From Chryseobacterium sp. POL2 (GTDB lineage Bacteria; Bacteroidota; Bacteroidia; Flavobacteriales; Weeksellaceae): a stretch of 64,000 nucleotides of DNA. Below, in pieces: positions 55,806 through 64,000 of the stretch. The stretch's first letter is position 1. Each line of letters starts with the position of its first letter. The DNA is taken from positions 2,170,001 through 2,234,000 of the forward strand of contig NZ_CP049298.1 of NCBI RefSeq assembly GCF_011058315.1, written 5' to 3'. The translations under genes and the position numbers were made by a program. The notes beneath the pieces were generated by a model. That model saw nothing but the letters and a program-made list of their open reading frames with translations, ran no database searches and was not told where the DNA came from.

Positions 55806-56240
55806 TTATAAATTAATAACGACTCCTAATCCGCCACGATTTCCTAGCTCCACAAATCCACCGATTTTATCCGTAAAGAAATAGCGTACACCAACATGCG
55901 CACCAAGATCAAAAGTGTCTCCTAACACACCTAGCGTTACACCAGGATAAATATCAAAATTATCATCAAGACTTAATAAATCTTGCAAATGGTAATTAAA
56001 ACGCCCATGAATAGAAAAGTCCGAGCCATGATCGTCTTTTCCGAAGTAAAGTCCTAATCCTGCACCAACAGAAATAGCATCTGTTACACCATAATCGTAA
56101 CTGCCTTTAAAACCAAGACCTTCGTTTCCGTAAAAATTAAAGCCAGCCTGAACTTTTTGATCGCCTTTACCATTCCAAGCTTGTGCAGTGGCTGTTGTCA
56201 TCATAAAGCAGCCCATAACTGCTATCATCAATTTCTTCAT
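55806..56240 (-). CDS. DUF6646-like small outer-membrane barrel protein
   Basis: A 144-residue protein with a signal peptide ending ATAQ (residue 19). AWNGKGDQKVQAGFNFYGNEGLGFKGSYDYGVTDAISVGAGLGLYFG is a glycine-rich beta pattern like the flavobacterial DUF6646 family, which I recall only approximately. It ends in a predicted barrel strand (GGLGVVINL). Function unknown. Confidence 0.7.
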   Translation of the reverse strand: MKKLMIAVMGCFMMTTATAQAWNGKGDQKVQAGFNFYGNEGLGFKGSYDYGVTDAISVGAGLGLYFGKDDHGSDFSIHGRFNYHLQDLLSLDDNFDIYPGVTLGVLGDTFDLGAHVGVRYFFTDKIGGFVELGNRGGLGVVINL

Positions 56241-56549
56241 AAGATTTCTTCTGTTAAAGTGCTCATCAAAAATAAGACCAAGATTTTATGAATAGCATAG
56301 TTTTTTTAACAAAAAATAATATAATATTGTGTTAAAAGCTTCATAATTAATAGGTTTGGATGAATAATGTTCTGTTGTTTTTTAGTATAAAATAATATTT
56401 TAAAACTAATATGATTTTGAAATTAAAAAGTAAATTCTTTTAAAAAAATCAAATAGTAATTACTCCAAAATCATCGTTTTAAAATGAGTTTTCGTTCCAG
56501 AAATGCCATGGATTTTGCTTAGTTTTGCACTTATAATTAAGTTACAAGT
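56241..56549. other. Intergenic stretch without recognised gene
   Basis: AT-rich region between divergent genes. Apart from a possible menD promoter box at 56520 I see no RNA gene or supported ORF. Confidence 0.5.
56520..56527 (+). promoter_or_regulatory. Possible -7 promoter element of menD
   Basis: TAGTTTTG fits TAnnTTTG, 22 bases before the ATG; -33 box unclear. Confidence 0.4.
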
Positions 56550-58217
56550 ATGAAACAATATTCCTCAATACGAAGTGTACAGATTTTAGCGCATGTTTTA
56601 CAACAATACGGAATCGATAAAGTTGTAGTCTCGCCAGGATCTCGTAATGCGCCATTGGCAATTCATTTTTCGGAGATGGATGCTATGCAATGTTATAGTA
56701 TTGTGGATGAGCGTTCTGCTGCATTTGTAGGAATGGGCATGGCAAAAGCTTTGAAAAAACCTGTAGCTATAACCTGTACAAGTGGTTCTGCAGCAACCAA
56801 CTATTATCCAGCTATTGTGGAAGCTTTTTATCAAAATGTTCCGCTTTTAGTTTTGACAGCAGATCGTCCAGGGGATTATGTTGATATTTTTGATGGACAA
56901 ACCATTCGCCAAAATAATCTTTACCAGCAACATTCGTATGGTGACTTTCAATTGATGGAGGATACAGAAGAAAACTCTTATGATTACAATTTAGATACTG
57001 TAAAAAAAGCGGTAGAACTGTGTATCGAAAAAAGTGGACCAGTTCATATTAACATTCCTTTGAGCGAGCCTCTTTATAATTTGGTGAACGAACTTCCTGT
57101 TTTGCCAAGTATAGAGTCAAGCATTCAGCTAAAGAATTTTGACTTTTCATCGAATTTGGCAGCCGAGTGGAATACTTCCAAAAGAATTTTGATTTTGGTA
57201 GGTATGCAAGATCCCAATCCAGAATTGCAAATGCAGTTGTCACAACTGGTGAAGAATCATAGCGCGGTAATTCTTACAGAAGTAACGTCTAACTTGGATA
57301 ACGAAAAATTCTTTTCGCATATCGATCGGTATATTTTTAATTTTAAAGAAGAAGATTTCAAAACTTATACGCCAGATCTGTTAATCACAGTTGGACAAAA
57401 TGTGGTTTCCAAAAAAGTGAAAAAATTCTTGCGCGAGGCAAAACCAAAACACCATTGGCATATTGATGAATATTGGCAACCAGACACTTATTTTGCTTTA
57501 GATAGAAAAATAGAAACTAAACCAGAAGTTTTTTTTGGTAAACTTTTGAATAATATTAGCTTAGAGCCTTCGTCTTATTTTAATCTATGGGATGTTTTGC
57601 GAGATAAAATGGATGTGCGCCATCAAGAAAGTTTGCCAAAAATAGGCTATTCGGATTTTTACCTGTTTAATATACTTTCTCAAACAATTCCCGCAGAATA
57701 TAACATCCATATTTCTAATAGTTCGGCGATTCGTTATGCTCAACTTTTTGATTTTAATAAATACAAAACCTATTGTAATAGAGGAACCAGCGGTATCGAT
57801 GGTTGTACATCTACAGCAATGGGATTTGCCATGATGACCGACGAACCAACACTTTTGATAACGGGCGATATCAGTTTTTTTTATGATATAAATGGACTTT
57901 GGAATCCCTACATCCCGCCATACACAAGAATTGTGATTTTCAATAATGGAGAAGGTAATATTTTCCGAATCATTCCTGGACCTAGTGATACCAATGCGGT
58001 TGATGAATTGATCGCTACACAACATCATCGCACGGCAGAGTTGTTGGCTAAGAATTTTGGTTTCGATTATATAAAAGCTGAAGATGAGATGAGTCTAGAT
58101 CGTGTGATGGAGGCTTTCTTCAAATCTGGACCAAAACCAAAAATTTTGGAAGTTATGACTAAAGACGAACATAATGAAGACAAGCTAAAAGCCTATTTTG
58201 AAAATCTAAAATCCTAA
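56550..58217 (+). CDS. menD: SEPHCHC synthase MenD
   Basis: Thiamine-diphosphate enzyme joining isochorismate and 2-oxoglutarate in menaquinone synthesis. The 555 residues show VVSPGSRNAPLAIHF, the ThDP glutamate region IVDERSAAFVGMGMAKA, ITCTSGSAATNYYPAIVEA and the C-terminal diphosphate-binding ITGDISFFYDINGLWNPY and NNGEGNIFRIIPGP. Full length. No other men genes are near. Confidence 0.95.
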   Translation: MKQYSSIRSVQILAHVLQQYGIDKVVVSPGSRNAPLAIHFSEMDAMQCYSIVDERSAAFVGMGMAKALKKPVAITCTSGSAATNYYPAIVEAFYQNVPLLVLTADRPGDYVDIFDGQTIRQNNLYQQHSYGDFQLMEDTEENSYDYNLDTVKKAVELCIEKSGPVHINIPLSEPLYNLVNELPVLPSIESSIQLKNFDFSSNLAAEWNTSKRILILVGMQDPNPELQMQLSQLVKNHSAVILTEVTSNLDNEKFFSHIDRYIFNFKEEDFKTYTPDLLITVGQNVVSKKVKKFLREAKPKHHWHIDEYWQPDTYFALDRKIETKPEVFFGKLLNNISLEPSSYFNLWDVLRDKMDVRHQESLPKIGYSDFYLFNILSQTIPAEYNIHISNSSAIRYAQLFDFNKYKTYCNRGTSGIDGCTSTAMGFAMMTDEPTLLITGDISFFYDINGLWNPYIPPYTRIVIFNNGEGNIFRIIPGPSDTNAVDELIATQHHRTAELLAKNFGFDYIKAEDEMSLDRVMEAFFKSGPKPKILEVMTKDEHNEDKLKAYFENLKS

Positions 58218-58847
58218 CTATAAATCATCGATATCGGTAATTTTAGTCGGGAGGTTTTTAATTTTTGAAATGGGATAAATAAAACTTTCTTCAAAATTAT
58301 TCATGGCGTTAATAATTTTAAAATGACTGAATTCCGAGATGTTGTCAAGTGTGATTTGCATTGTTTTAATTTGATTGGTTTGCAAAAGATGTTGACGTTG
58401 TACGCCTTGCAACAGACAAGTTTCTGGCGTATACCATATTTTATTTTTTAGGAAAATTATATTGCTAAAACTCGTGTCTGTAAAAGACTTATTTTGGATG
58501 ATTATAATTTCGTCAGCGGTAGAATTTTGTTTGAGATTATTAAATTTATTTCGATCTAAATATTTGAACTTATACTTTAATTGATTATTATTAACCAACT
58601 CAAAATCTTTAATTTCTGAAATCGCATAAGGAATCATTTGGGTTTCAAAGTTGTTGTCCAAATCGTAAATAATTCTTAGTTTATAAAGACCATCTTCATC
58701 GTGTTCCAAAGTCTTAAAAATTTCTAAAAGATTAAGATGACATTCTCTTTCAAAATGCTTAAATGTTTCAAAAACACGTTGTTGATGAAGTTCTACCAAA
58801 TGGATTTTTTGCTTTTCAATTTTAATACTTTCAATAAATTGGAGCAT
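58218..58847 (-). CDS. pabC: Aminotransferase class IV (PabC-like) protein
   Basis: Probable 4-amino-4-deoxychorismate lyase for folate synthesis, a PLP enzyme. The 209 residues are short for the family (~270). A conserved arginine lies near RQRVFETFKHF... at the N-terminal, and the C-terminal half has SFTDTSFSNIIFLKNKIWYTPETCLLQGVQR, the typical fold-type IV cofactor motif. The catalytic lysine may be in GLYKLRIIYD. It overlaps the pabB 3' end by 17 bases, strongly supporting folate function. Confidence 0.85.
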   Translation of the reverse strand: MLQFIESIKIEKQKIHLVELHQQRVFETFKHFERECHLNLLEIFKTLEHDEDGLYKLRIIYDLDNNFETQMIPYAISEIKDFELVNNNQLKYKFKYLDRNKFNNLKQNSTADEIIIIQNKSFTDTSFSNIIFLKNKIWYTPETCLLQGVQRQHLLQTNQIKTMQITLDNISEFSHFKIINAMNNFEESFIYPISKIKNLPTKITDIDDL

Positions 58848-59808
58848 AAATTTTATTTTTCATTTCTTCGTATTCGTCGAGCAATTGGCTTTGATGTGTA
58901 ATGCCGCCGCCACTTTTAAAAACATAATTTTCACCCGTCTTTTCAATAAAACGAATCATAACGCAAGAGTCCAAATTTTCACCATCAAAATATCCCGAAA
59001 CGCCAGAATAATAGCCGCGGTCATATTGCTCTGCTTCCAAAATAATGTCTAAAGTTTTCTTTTTTGGTGCCCCCAAAATAGATCCTGCTGGCAACAAAAG
59101 ATTAAGAATGCTTCCAATTTTATTCTGAAATTCGGGTTTCAGCATCCCCGAAATTTCAGAACTCATCGCAAAAAGATTTTTTTGTTGCGTTTGGATATAA
59201 TCAATGCGTTGAAATTTGTCCACTTTAACATCATTTGCAACCATGCTGAGGTCGTTTCTCAACAAATCGACAACAGTGTAATGTTCTGCTTTTTCTTTGA
59301 TGTTTTGCTTGAGAAGTTCTTGTGCGTTGGGTATGTTAGCATCGATTGTGCCTTTCATCGGATGCGTCGATATTTTGTTGTTTTTAATCTCAATAAAGGT
59401 TTCTGGCGAGAAAAATACAAAACGATTGGGAACGCAGGCTTTGTATTTTGCTTTAGAATTCGCAAAAATTTCTTCTAAGGAAAAATTAATTTCAATGGGT
59501 GTTTTTCGGGTATAATTCACCAAATAAGAATTGCCTTTCCGAAGATTATGTTGTACAATATCAAATCCAATTTTGTAGGATTCTAAGGATTCTGCATTAA
59601 AGTTTAACTTAAATTTATTATCGTTAAATGAAATGTTTTCAGAAGATTGAAAGTTTGGGAAATCAATTAGAATATTAGATTTTTTTAATTCATTATTTTG
59701 CAATAGAATCATTTTCTGTTTCAAAAAATCGATGAAGAAAGCGAAAGGCTTTTTCGCAAGAGAAAGCGCATCAATCATCTCGGAATCAAAATCAATTTCT
59801 TGTAACAT
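58831..59808 (-). CDS. pabB: Aminodeoxychorismate synthase component I
   Basis: Converts chorismate and ammonia to aminodeoxychorismate. The 325 residues are the chorismate-binding domain only (no N-terminal TrpE-like extension). Key motifs: FFSPETFIEI, ISTHPMKGTID, EHYTVVDLLRNDLSMVA, IGSILNLLLPAGSILGAPKKKTLDII and DRGYYSGVSGYFD. I chose the ATG at 59808 as the start matching the family; a longer frame adds 13 residues. The pabA glutaminase is not in the window. Confidence 0.92.
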   Translation of the reverse strand: MLQEIDFDSEMIDALSLAKKPFAFFIDFLKQKMILLQNNELKKSNILIDFPNFQSSENISFNDNKFKLNFNAESLESYKIGFDIVQHNLRKGNSYLVNYTRKTPIEINFSLEEIFANSKAKYKACVPNRFVFFSPETFIEIKNNKISTHPMKGTIDANIPNAQELLKQNIKEKAEHYTVVDLLRNDLSMVANDVKVDKFQRIDYIQTQQKNLFAMSSEISGMLKPEFQNKIGSILNLLLPAGSILGAPKKKTLDIILEAEQYDRGYYSGVSGYFDGENLDSCVMIRFIEKTGENYVFKSGGGITHQSQLLDEYEEMKNKIYAPIY

Positions 59809-59859
59809 TCTTTTATTAGGCTTTGAAGCTTTATTTTTGCAGTTCAAATATAAATCAAT

Positions 59860-60579
59860 ATGGAGAAAACTCCCAATACTTCTGATATTAATCTTGTACT
59901 TTCGCGCGCTTTTAACTTGTGGAGTAGTACGCTGAAATTTCAGATCTCGTTCAGTCTTTTTTATTTTGCAATTCTTTTTGCATTGGCGTCATTTGCCTTC
60001 AATTATTTTGGAATTAACGAAAAAGTAGAAGCTTTCGCGCCTTTGTTACAAAGCAATCCTGATGCTTTTATGGAGAAGATGAAAGAGTTGGCAGTTACGG
60101 AAGAATACTCCAATTTCATGTTTGCTCTTATTGTTATCAAAGCTATTGTTTTTCCTCTTAATATTGGAATGCTGAATATTTTCGCGGTGAAGGAAAGCGG
60201 CAAAGATCCTTTATTAAGCGATCTTTTGGTGGGATATCAAGGCATTAATTTTTTTAAATATTTTACTTACGGTATTTTCTGGGGCTCTGTTTATTATTTG
60301 AGTTCGATTTTCGCGCCATTACTTTTAGTTTGGGTTTTGGTGAGTTTCTTTGTTAGTCCGATTATGTTTTTTCTTAACCAAAGTAGTTTCAAAGCGATTA
60401 GCCTTGGTTTTGCAGCTTTGAAGACTAATTTTATTTTGATATTTGTTTGCACATTGGTGGCAATTGCATTTTCTTATTCTGGGTTACTAATGTTTGGATT
60501 TGGCTTTTTGTTGACTTTTCCTTTTTGGAATGCTATCATTTATGCTTGTTTTCGACATGTTTTTGTAGTAAAAGCTTAA
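59860..60579 (+). CDS. Integral membrane protein
   Basis: A 239-residue protein with about six hydrophobic helices (near 27-47, 88-112, 130-160, 163-175, 185-205 and 212-230). I do not recognise the family; the pattern of an N-terminal amphipathic stretch 'INLVLSRAFNLW' followed by helices recalls glycerophosphoryl-diester/DUF975-like membrane proteins. It resembles the next gene product in size and layout, so they may be paralogues. Confidence 0.75.
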   Translation: MEKTPNTSDINLVLSRAFNLWSSTLKFQISFSLFYFAILFALASFAFNYFGINEKVEAFAPLLQSNPDAFMEKMKELAVTEEYSNFMFALIVIKAIVFPLNIGMLNIFAVKESGKDPLLSDLLVGYQGINFFKYFTYGIFWGSVYYLSSIFAPLLLVWVLVSFFVSPIMFFLNQSSFKAISLGFAALKTNFILIFVCTLVAIAFSYSGLLMFGFGFLLTFPFWNAIIYACFRHVFVVKA

Positions 60580-60646
60580 AGTTTTTAATTAATTAACATT
60601 TTGAAGCTAAAAAAATTGTAATTTGGAATCAACAAAAAAATAAATT

Positions 60647-61378
60647 ATGGAGACATTCAACGATTTTGATTCACAAGGAAAAGTTCCTGCTAGGAATACA
60701 GGTGATATTATTTCCCACGCTTTTGAAACCTATAAAGGTGTGGTTTTGTACGCGATTGTAGCGATGATATTGTATATGATTGCATCATTTTTGGTACAAG
60801 GGCTTTCTGGTTTTAACTCTCAATCGATGTATGAGGAGATTATGGCTAATCCTGGCGGAAATATTAATTATTTTGCAATTCCAGGGCTTACAACTTATTA
60901 TGCGTTTTCGTCTTTGTTTGGACTTTTAATTTCCCCATTATTTTTAAGTCTTATCTATATTTCTCACAAAGTGAATGTGAAGGAGGCTGTTTCTTTTGGA
61001 GATTTGTTTTATGGCTACAAAAACAATTTGGTAAATATCCTACTTTATAGTGTAATTACAGGAATTATAACAACTATAGGTTTTGCTTTATGCATTCTTC
61101 CGGGATTGTTAATATTGCCATTGTTTTTCATTGGTTATCCGATTTTAATTTTTGAAAATGCCTCAGCTACAGAAGCTTTGAGCAAATCTTTTAATATTGC
61201 TAAAGAAAATTACGGCACATTTTTAGGCGTTGCATTTTTGTCTGCAATTATCAGTATTGCAGGAATAATCCTTTGTGGTATTGGTATTATTGCAACTGCG
61301 CCATTTTATTTAACTGCTGCTTATTCGATGTATATAGCATTTACTGATCTTCCAAAAAAGATTGTTTATAATTCTTAA
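60647..61378 (+). CDS. Integral membrane protein, related layout to previous gene
   Basis: A 243-residue protein with about six hydrophobic helices. The start GDIISHAFETYKGVVLYAIV parallels the preceding gene product, and SATEALSKSFNIAKENYGTFLGVAFLSAIIS matches DUF975/YciC-like proteins where 'A..S..l.k.n' precedes a helix. Function unknown. The next gene starts 11 bases later, so the genes are probably co-transcribed. Confidence 0.75.
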   Translation: METFNDFDSQGKVPARNTGDIISHAFETYKGVVLYAIVAMILYMIASFLVQGLSGFNSQSMYEEIMANPGGNINYFAIPGLTTYYAFSSLFGLLISPLFLSLIYISHKVNVKEAVSFGDLFYGYKNNLVNILLYSVITGIITTIGFALCILPGLLILPLFFIGYPILIFENASATEALSKSFNIAKENYGTFLGVAFLSAIISIAGIILCGIGIIATAPFYLTAAYSMYIAFTDLPKKIVYNS

Positions 61379-61389
61379 AATATATTAAA

Positions 61390-62481
61390 GTGCCTAATCC
61401 CGAAAAACAAATCAACGATAACATTATCAAACAAATTGCTCTTATACTTCTGATAGTAATTCTTACAGGGCTCATTTGTTATAATCTTGCGATGTTTATC
61501 CCATCGTTGTTAGGCGCTTTAACATTATACATTATTTCCAGAAGATACCTTCTTTATCTTTTAGAAGATAGAGGCTGGAAACCAGCTTTAGCCGCAAGCG
61601 TTATTATTGTGGCAACTTTAGTCATTCTTATTTTACCAGTCTATTGGATTGTGGATTTGCTCATCGAAAAGTTGGGAAATGCACAAGCTTATATGGTAAA
61701 ATTCAATGCTTTTATTGATAAAGTTCACGATTATATCTTTTCTCAACTCCAAGTTGATATTCTTAGCAAAGAAAATCTTGATAAGCTAAAATCCGCAGCT
61801 GGACGATTTTCTACTTCAGCGCTAAGTACAACCTTCAATACGTTTACGGTGATTTTTTCAATGTATTTTATTTTGTATTTTATGTTGATTGCACCGCGGA
61901 AGTTTGAAAAATTGCTAACCAATGCAGCACCTTTTAAAAAATCCAATATTAATCTGCTTGGTGAAAAAATCCGAAAAATGGTCATTGCTAATGCCGTCGG
62001 AATTCCTGTAGTAGCATTGGGACAGGCTGTGGTTGCTATTATTGGTTATTTTATTTTTGGTGCGCCAAGTCCAATCCTTTTGTTTGCTTTAACCTTTGTG
62101 ACAAGTATGATTCCAATAGTTGGAGCGGCAATCATCTATGTACCGGTGAGTATTTTTATGATTGCAGAAGGACAAACTGGAGCCGGATTAGGACTTGCAG
62201 TATATTGTTTGGTAATTGTTGGACTTACAGACAACTTGTTGCGTTTTACATTATTAAAAAAATTAGAAAACATCCATCCTTTGAATACCGTTTTTGGGAT
62301 TATTGCGGGGATGAATATCTTTGGGTTCCTTGGTCTTATTTTTGGACCAATTCTTGTGTCCGTTACCGCTTTGCTAATTCAGGTTTATCGGGACGAATTC
62401 TCAGGTGATGATGATACTCCAAAAGATATTTTGATGCCTGATAAAGACGAACTTGACGATAAAATAGATTTGATTATATAA
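61390..62481 (+). CDS. AI-2E family permease
   Basis: A 363-residue membrane protein of the AI-2E/PerM family. Eight hydrophobic segments with the hallmark long extracytoplasmic loop after helix 3 (KVHDYIFSQLQVDILSKENLDKL) and the late motif FVTSMIPIVGAAIIYVPV, then HPLNTVFGIIAGMNIFGFLGLIFGPILV. Despite the name the substrates vary. The start is a GTG at 61390. It overlaps the next gene by one base (TAATG). Confidence 0.87.
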   Translation: MPNPEKQINDNIIKQIALILLIVILTGLICYNLAMFIPSLLGALTLYIISRRYLLYLLEDRGWKPALAASVIIVATLVILILPVYWIVDLLIEKLGNAQAYMVKFNAFIDKVHDYIFSQLQVDILSKENLDKLKSAAGRFSTSALSTTFNTFTVIFSMYFILYFMLIAPRKFEKLLTNAAPFKKSNINLLGEKIRKMVIANAVGIPVVALGQAVVAIIGYFIFGAPSPILLFALTFVTSMIPIVGAAIIYVPVSIFMIAEGQTGAGLGLAVYCLVIVGLTDNLLRFTLLKKLENIHPLNTVFGIIAGMNIFGFLGLIFGPILVSVTALLIQVYRDEFSGDDDTPKDILMPDKDELDDKIDLII

Positions 62482-62735
62482 TGACGCCAGAAATTCTTCA
62501 AGAACTTTGCAAGACCAAAATGCCTTATGGAAAGCATAAGGATCAATGGATAATTGATCTTCCTATTTCGTATTTGGAATGGTTTAACCGCAAAGGTTTT
62601 CCCAAAAACAAATTAGGCTCGCAGCTTGCTACAGTTTATGAAATTAAACTAAATGGCCTCGATCATATTTTCTCTGTTATTCGAGAGAATAAAAAGCCAG
62701 AAGCACCAACGAAACCCAAAATATATAGGCTATGA
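62481..62735 (+). CDS. DUF3820 family protein
   Basis: An 84-residue protein. [33 protein letters not shown] matches DUF3820, a small family of putative quorum-sensing-regulated factors of unknown activity. Its start overlaps the permease stop, and its end overlaps the convergent uvrB by six bases. Confidence 0.82.
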   Translation: MTPEILQELCKTKMPYGKHKDQWIIDLPISYLEWFNRKGFPKNKLGSQLATVYEIKLNGLDHIFSVIRENKKPEAPTKPKIYRL

Positions 62736-64000
62736 TTTCAACGCGGCAATTTCGTCACGAAGTCTTGCTGCAGCTATAAAGTCTAATTTTTTCGCAGCAT
62801 CTTCCATTTCTTTTTGTTTTTGGTCAATCAATTTCTGGATATCTTCAGAAGCGTAATGGGCTTTAACTTCAGCAACTTCTTGGAGAATAGATTTCTGCGT
62901 GTATTTTTCATCAGGGAAATCCTTGCTTCTACCCACAAGATTCTCACTTATTTTTTTGTTAAGAGCAGTTGGTACGATACCATTTATTTCATTGTATCGC
63001 ATTTGCTTTTCACGACGATAATAGGTTTCATCAATCGTTGCCTGCATGGATTTGGTCATTTTATCAGCATACATAATCGCTTTACCATTCACATTTCTTG
63101 CAGCACGGCCAACAGTTTGTATCATCGATCGGCGACTTCTCAACATACCTTCTTTATCGGCATCCAAAATCGCAACCAACGACACTTCTGGTAAATCCAA
63201 ACCTTCTCTCAAAAGGTTAACACCGATTAATACATCAAATAAACCAAGACGAAGATCCTGCATAATTTGGATACGTTCAAGTGTTTCTACATCAGAGTGG
63301 ATGTAACGTGTTCTAATTCCGAATTTTATAAAATATTTGGTAAGCTCTTCCGCCATTTTTTTGGTTAGAGTTGTTACCAAAGTTCGTTCATCTATTTCAG
63401 CACGTTTTTGAATTTCTTCGATTAAATCATCAATTTGGTTCAAGCTTGGTCGCACTTCAATAATCGGATCCAAAAGTCCTGTAGGACGAATAATTTGCTC
63501 GATATATTCGCCACCAGTTTTTTCTAATTCATAATCTGCCGGTGTTGCCGAAACATAGATAACCTGATTTTGCATTTGTTCAAACTCTGGAAATTTTAAT
63601 GGACGATTGTCCATTGCAGCGGGAAGTCGGAAGCCGTATTCTACCAAAGACTCTTTACGACTTCTATCGCCGCCATACATTGCATGGACTTGCGGAATAG
63701 TAACGTGGCTTTCGTCAATGACCATCAAATAATCTTTAGGGAAATAATCCAAAAGGCAGAAAGGTCGAGTTCCTGGCAAACGGCCATCCATATAACGCGA
63801 ATAATTTTCGATGCCCGAACAATAGCCGAGTTCTTTTATCATTTCTAAATCCAGTTCTGTCCGTTCTTGAATTCTTTTGGCTTCAAGTGGTTTTTCTATC
63901 CGATTAAAAAAATCAACTTGCTTAACCATATCATCCTGAATCTCGCGAATTGCGCCTTGCATAGTTTCTGGAGAGGTTACAAAAAGATTGGCAGGATAAA
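62730..64000 (-). CDS. uvrB: Excinuclease ABC subunit B (N-terminus outside window)
   Basis: DNA-helicase-like damage verification subunit of nucleotide excision repair. The reading frame is open to base 64000; the first codons seen read [13 protein letters not shown], a conserved UvrB stretch, so the ATG at 63962 is internal and about the first third is missing. Seen are [20 protein letters not shown] (Walker B), [23 protein letters not shown], the helicase motifs [40 protein letters not shown] and QTVGRAARN, and the C-terminal UVR motif [23 protein letters not shown]. Confidence 0.97.
   Translation of the reverse strand, partial: YPANLFVTSPETMQGAIREIQDDMVKQVDFFNRIEKPLEAKRIQERTELDLEMIKELGYCSGIENYSRYMDGRLPGTRPFCLLDYFPKDYLMVIDESHVTIPQVHAMYGGDRSRKESLVEYGFRLPAAMDNRPLKFPEFEQMQNQVIYVSATPADYELEKTGGEYIEQIIRPTGLLDPIIEVRPSLNQIDDLIEEIQKRAEIDERTLVTTLTKKMAEELTKYFIKFGIRTRYIHSDVETLERIQIMQDLRLGLFDVLIGVNLLREGLDLPEVSLVAILDADKEGMLRSRRSMIQTVGRAARNVNGKAIMYADKMTKSMQATIDETYYRREKQMRYNEINGIVPTALNKKISENLVGRSKDFPDEKYTQKSILQEVAEVKAHYASEDIQKLIDQKQKEMEDAAKKLDFIAAARLRDEIAALKS

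Noticed and set aside
57585-58028. 147-codon antisense ORF
   Set aside because: Opposite menD, no recognisable protein features.

Overview
The window looks like chromosome from a flavobacterium of the Chryseobacterium/Elizabethkingia group (Weeksellaceae). The DNA is AT-rich. Promoters have the Bacteroidetes form TTG-N20-TAnnTTTG and there are no Shine-Dalgarno leaders. There are many SpI/SpII-type secreted proteins, a MurF-Alr fusion protein, single-chain GlyS, an S9A prolyl endopeptidase very similar to the Elizabethkingia meningoseptica enzyme as I recall it, and DUF families typical of Flavobacteriia. Most of the window is ordinary housekeeping content. Assignments rest on motif and family recognition, since no search could be run.

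Layout. 0-3 kb: the 3' part of mutS and two secreted thioredoxin-fold proteins. 3-6 kb (minus): two lipoproteins, a DUF2306 membrane protein and a HI0933-type flavoprotein. 6-12 kb: a GC-rich repeat element, a thioesterase, thiL, a glycosyltransferase and clpC. 12-18.7 kb: an M48 lipoprotein protease, meaB, a monohaem cytochrome, a complete IS3-type element, and the methylmalonyl-CoA mutase large subunit. 18.9-28.6 kb: tRNA-Asn, pyrD, a pseudouridine synthase, a second copy of the repeat element, glyS, lipoproteins, prolyl endopeptidase and sodC. 28.6-33.3 kb (minus): yraN, LD-carboxypeptidase, a LysE-type protein, rnr and rpiB.

The 33.3-38.3 kb section has features of a chromosome origin region. 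There is a 623-bp AT-rich gap with two perfect DnaA boxes and two near-perfect ones. Two perfect parS palindromes flank mnmG, and one of these lies between two further perfect DnaA boxes. This is followed by ybeY, a patatin/barrel protein, murF-alr and tdk (minus), then an acidic protein, rsmI and fabG (plus).

46.7-49.8 kb holds the most unusual gene set: an Lgt-fold membrane protein with altered active-site positions, a 76-residue two-helix membrane protein, a cysteine-rich radical SAM enzyme resembling the tetraether-lipid-synthase (Tes, MJ0619-like) family, and a purine nucleosidase-like protein. I read this as a candidate lipid or lipoprotein modification cassette. 49.8-64 kb returns to housekeeping genes: surE, a C-terminal processing protease, DinB, a second tRNA-Asn, rseP, two small predicted barrel proteins, menD, pabC/pabB, a membrane-protein pair, an AI-2E-family permease, DUF3820 and the C-terminal part of uvrB. 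The two tRNA-Asn copies lie in a perfect 150-bp inverted repeat whose copies bracket about 34.6 kb, including the putative origin region.
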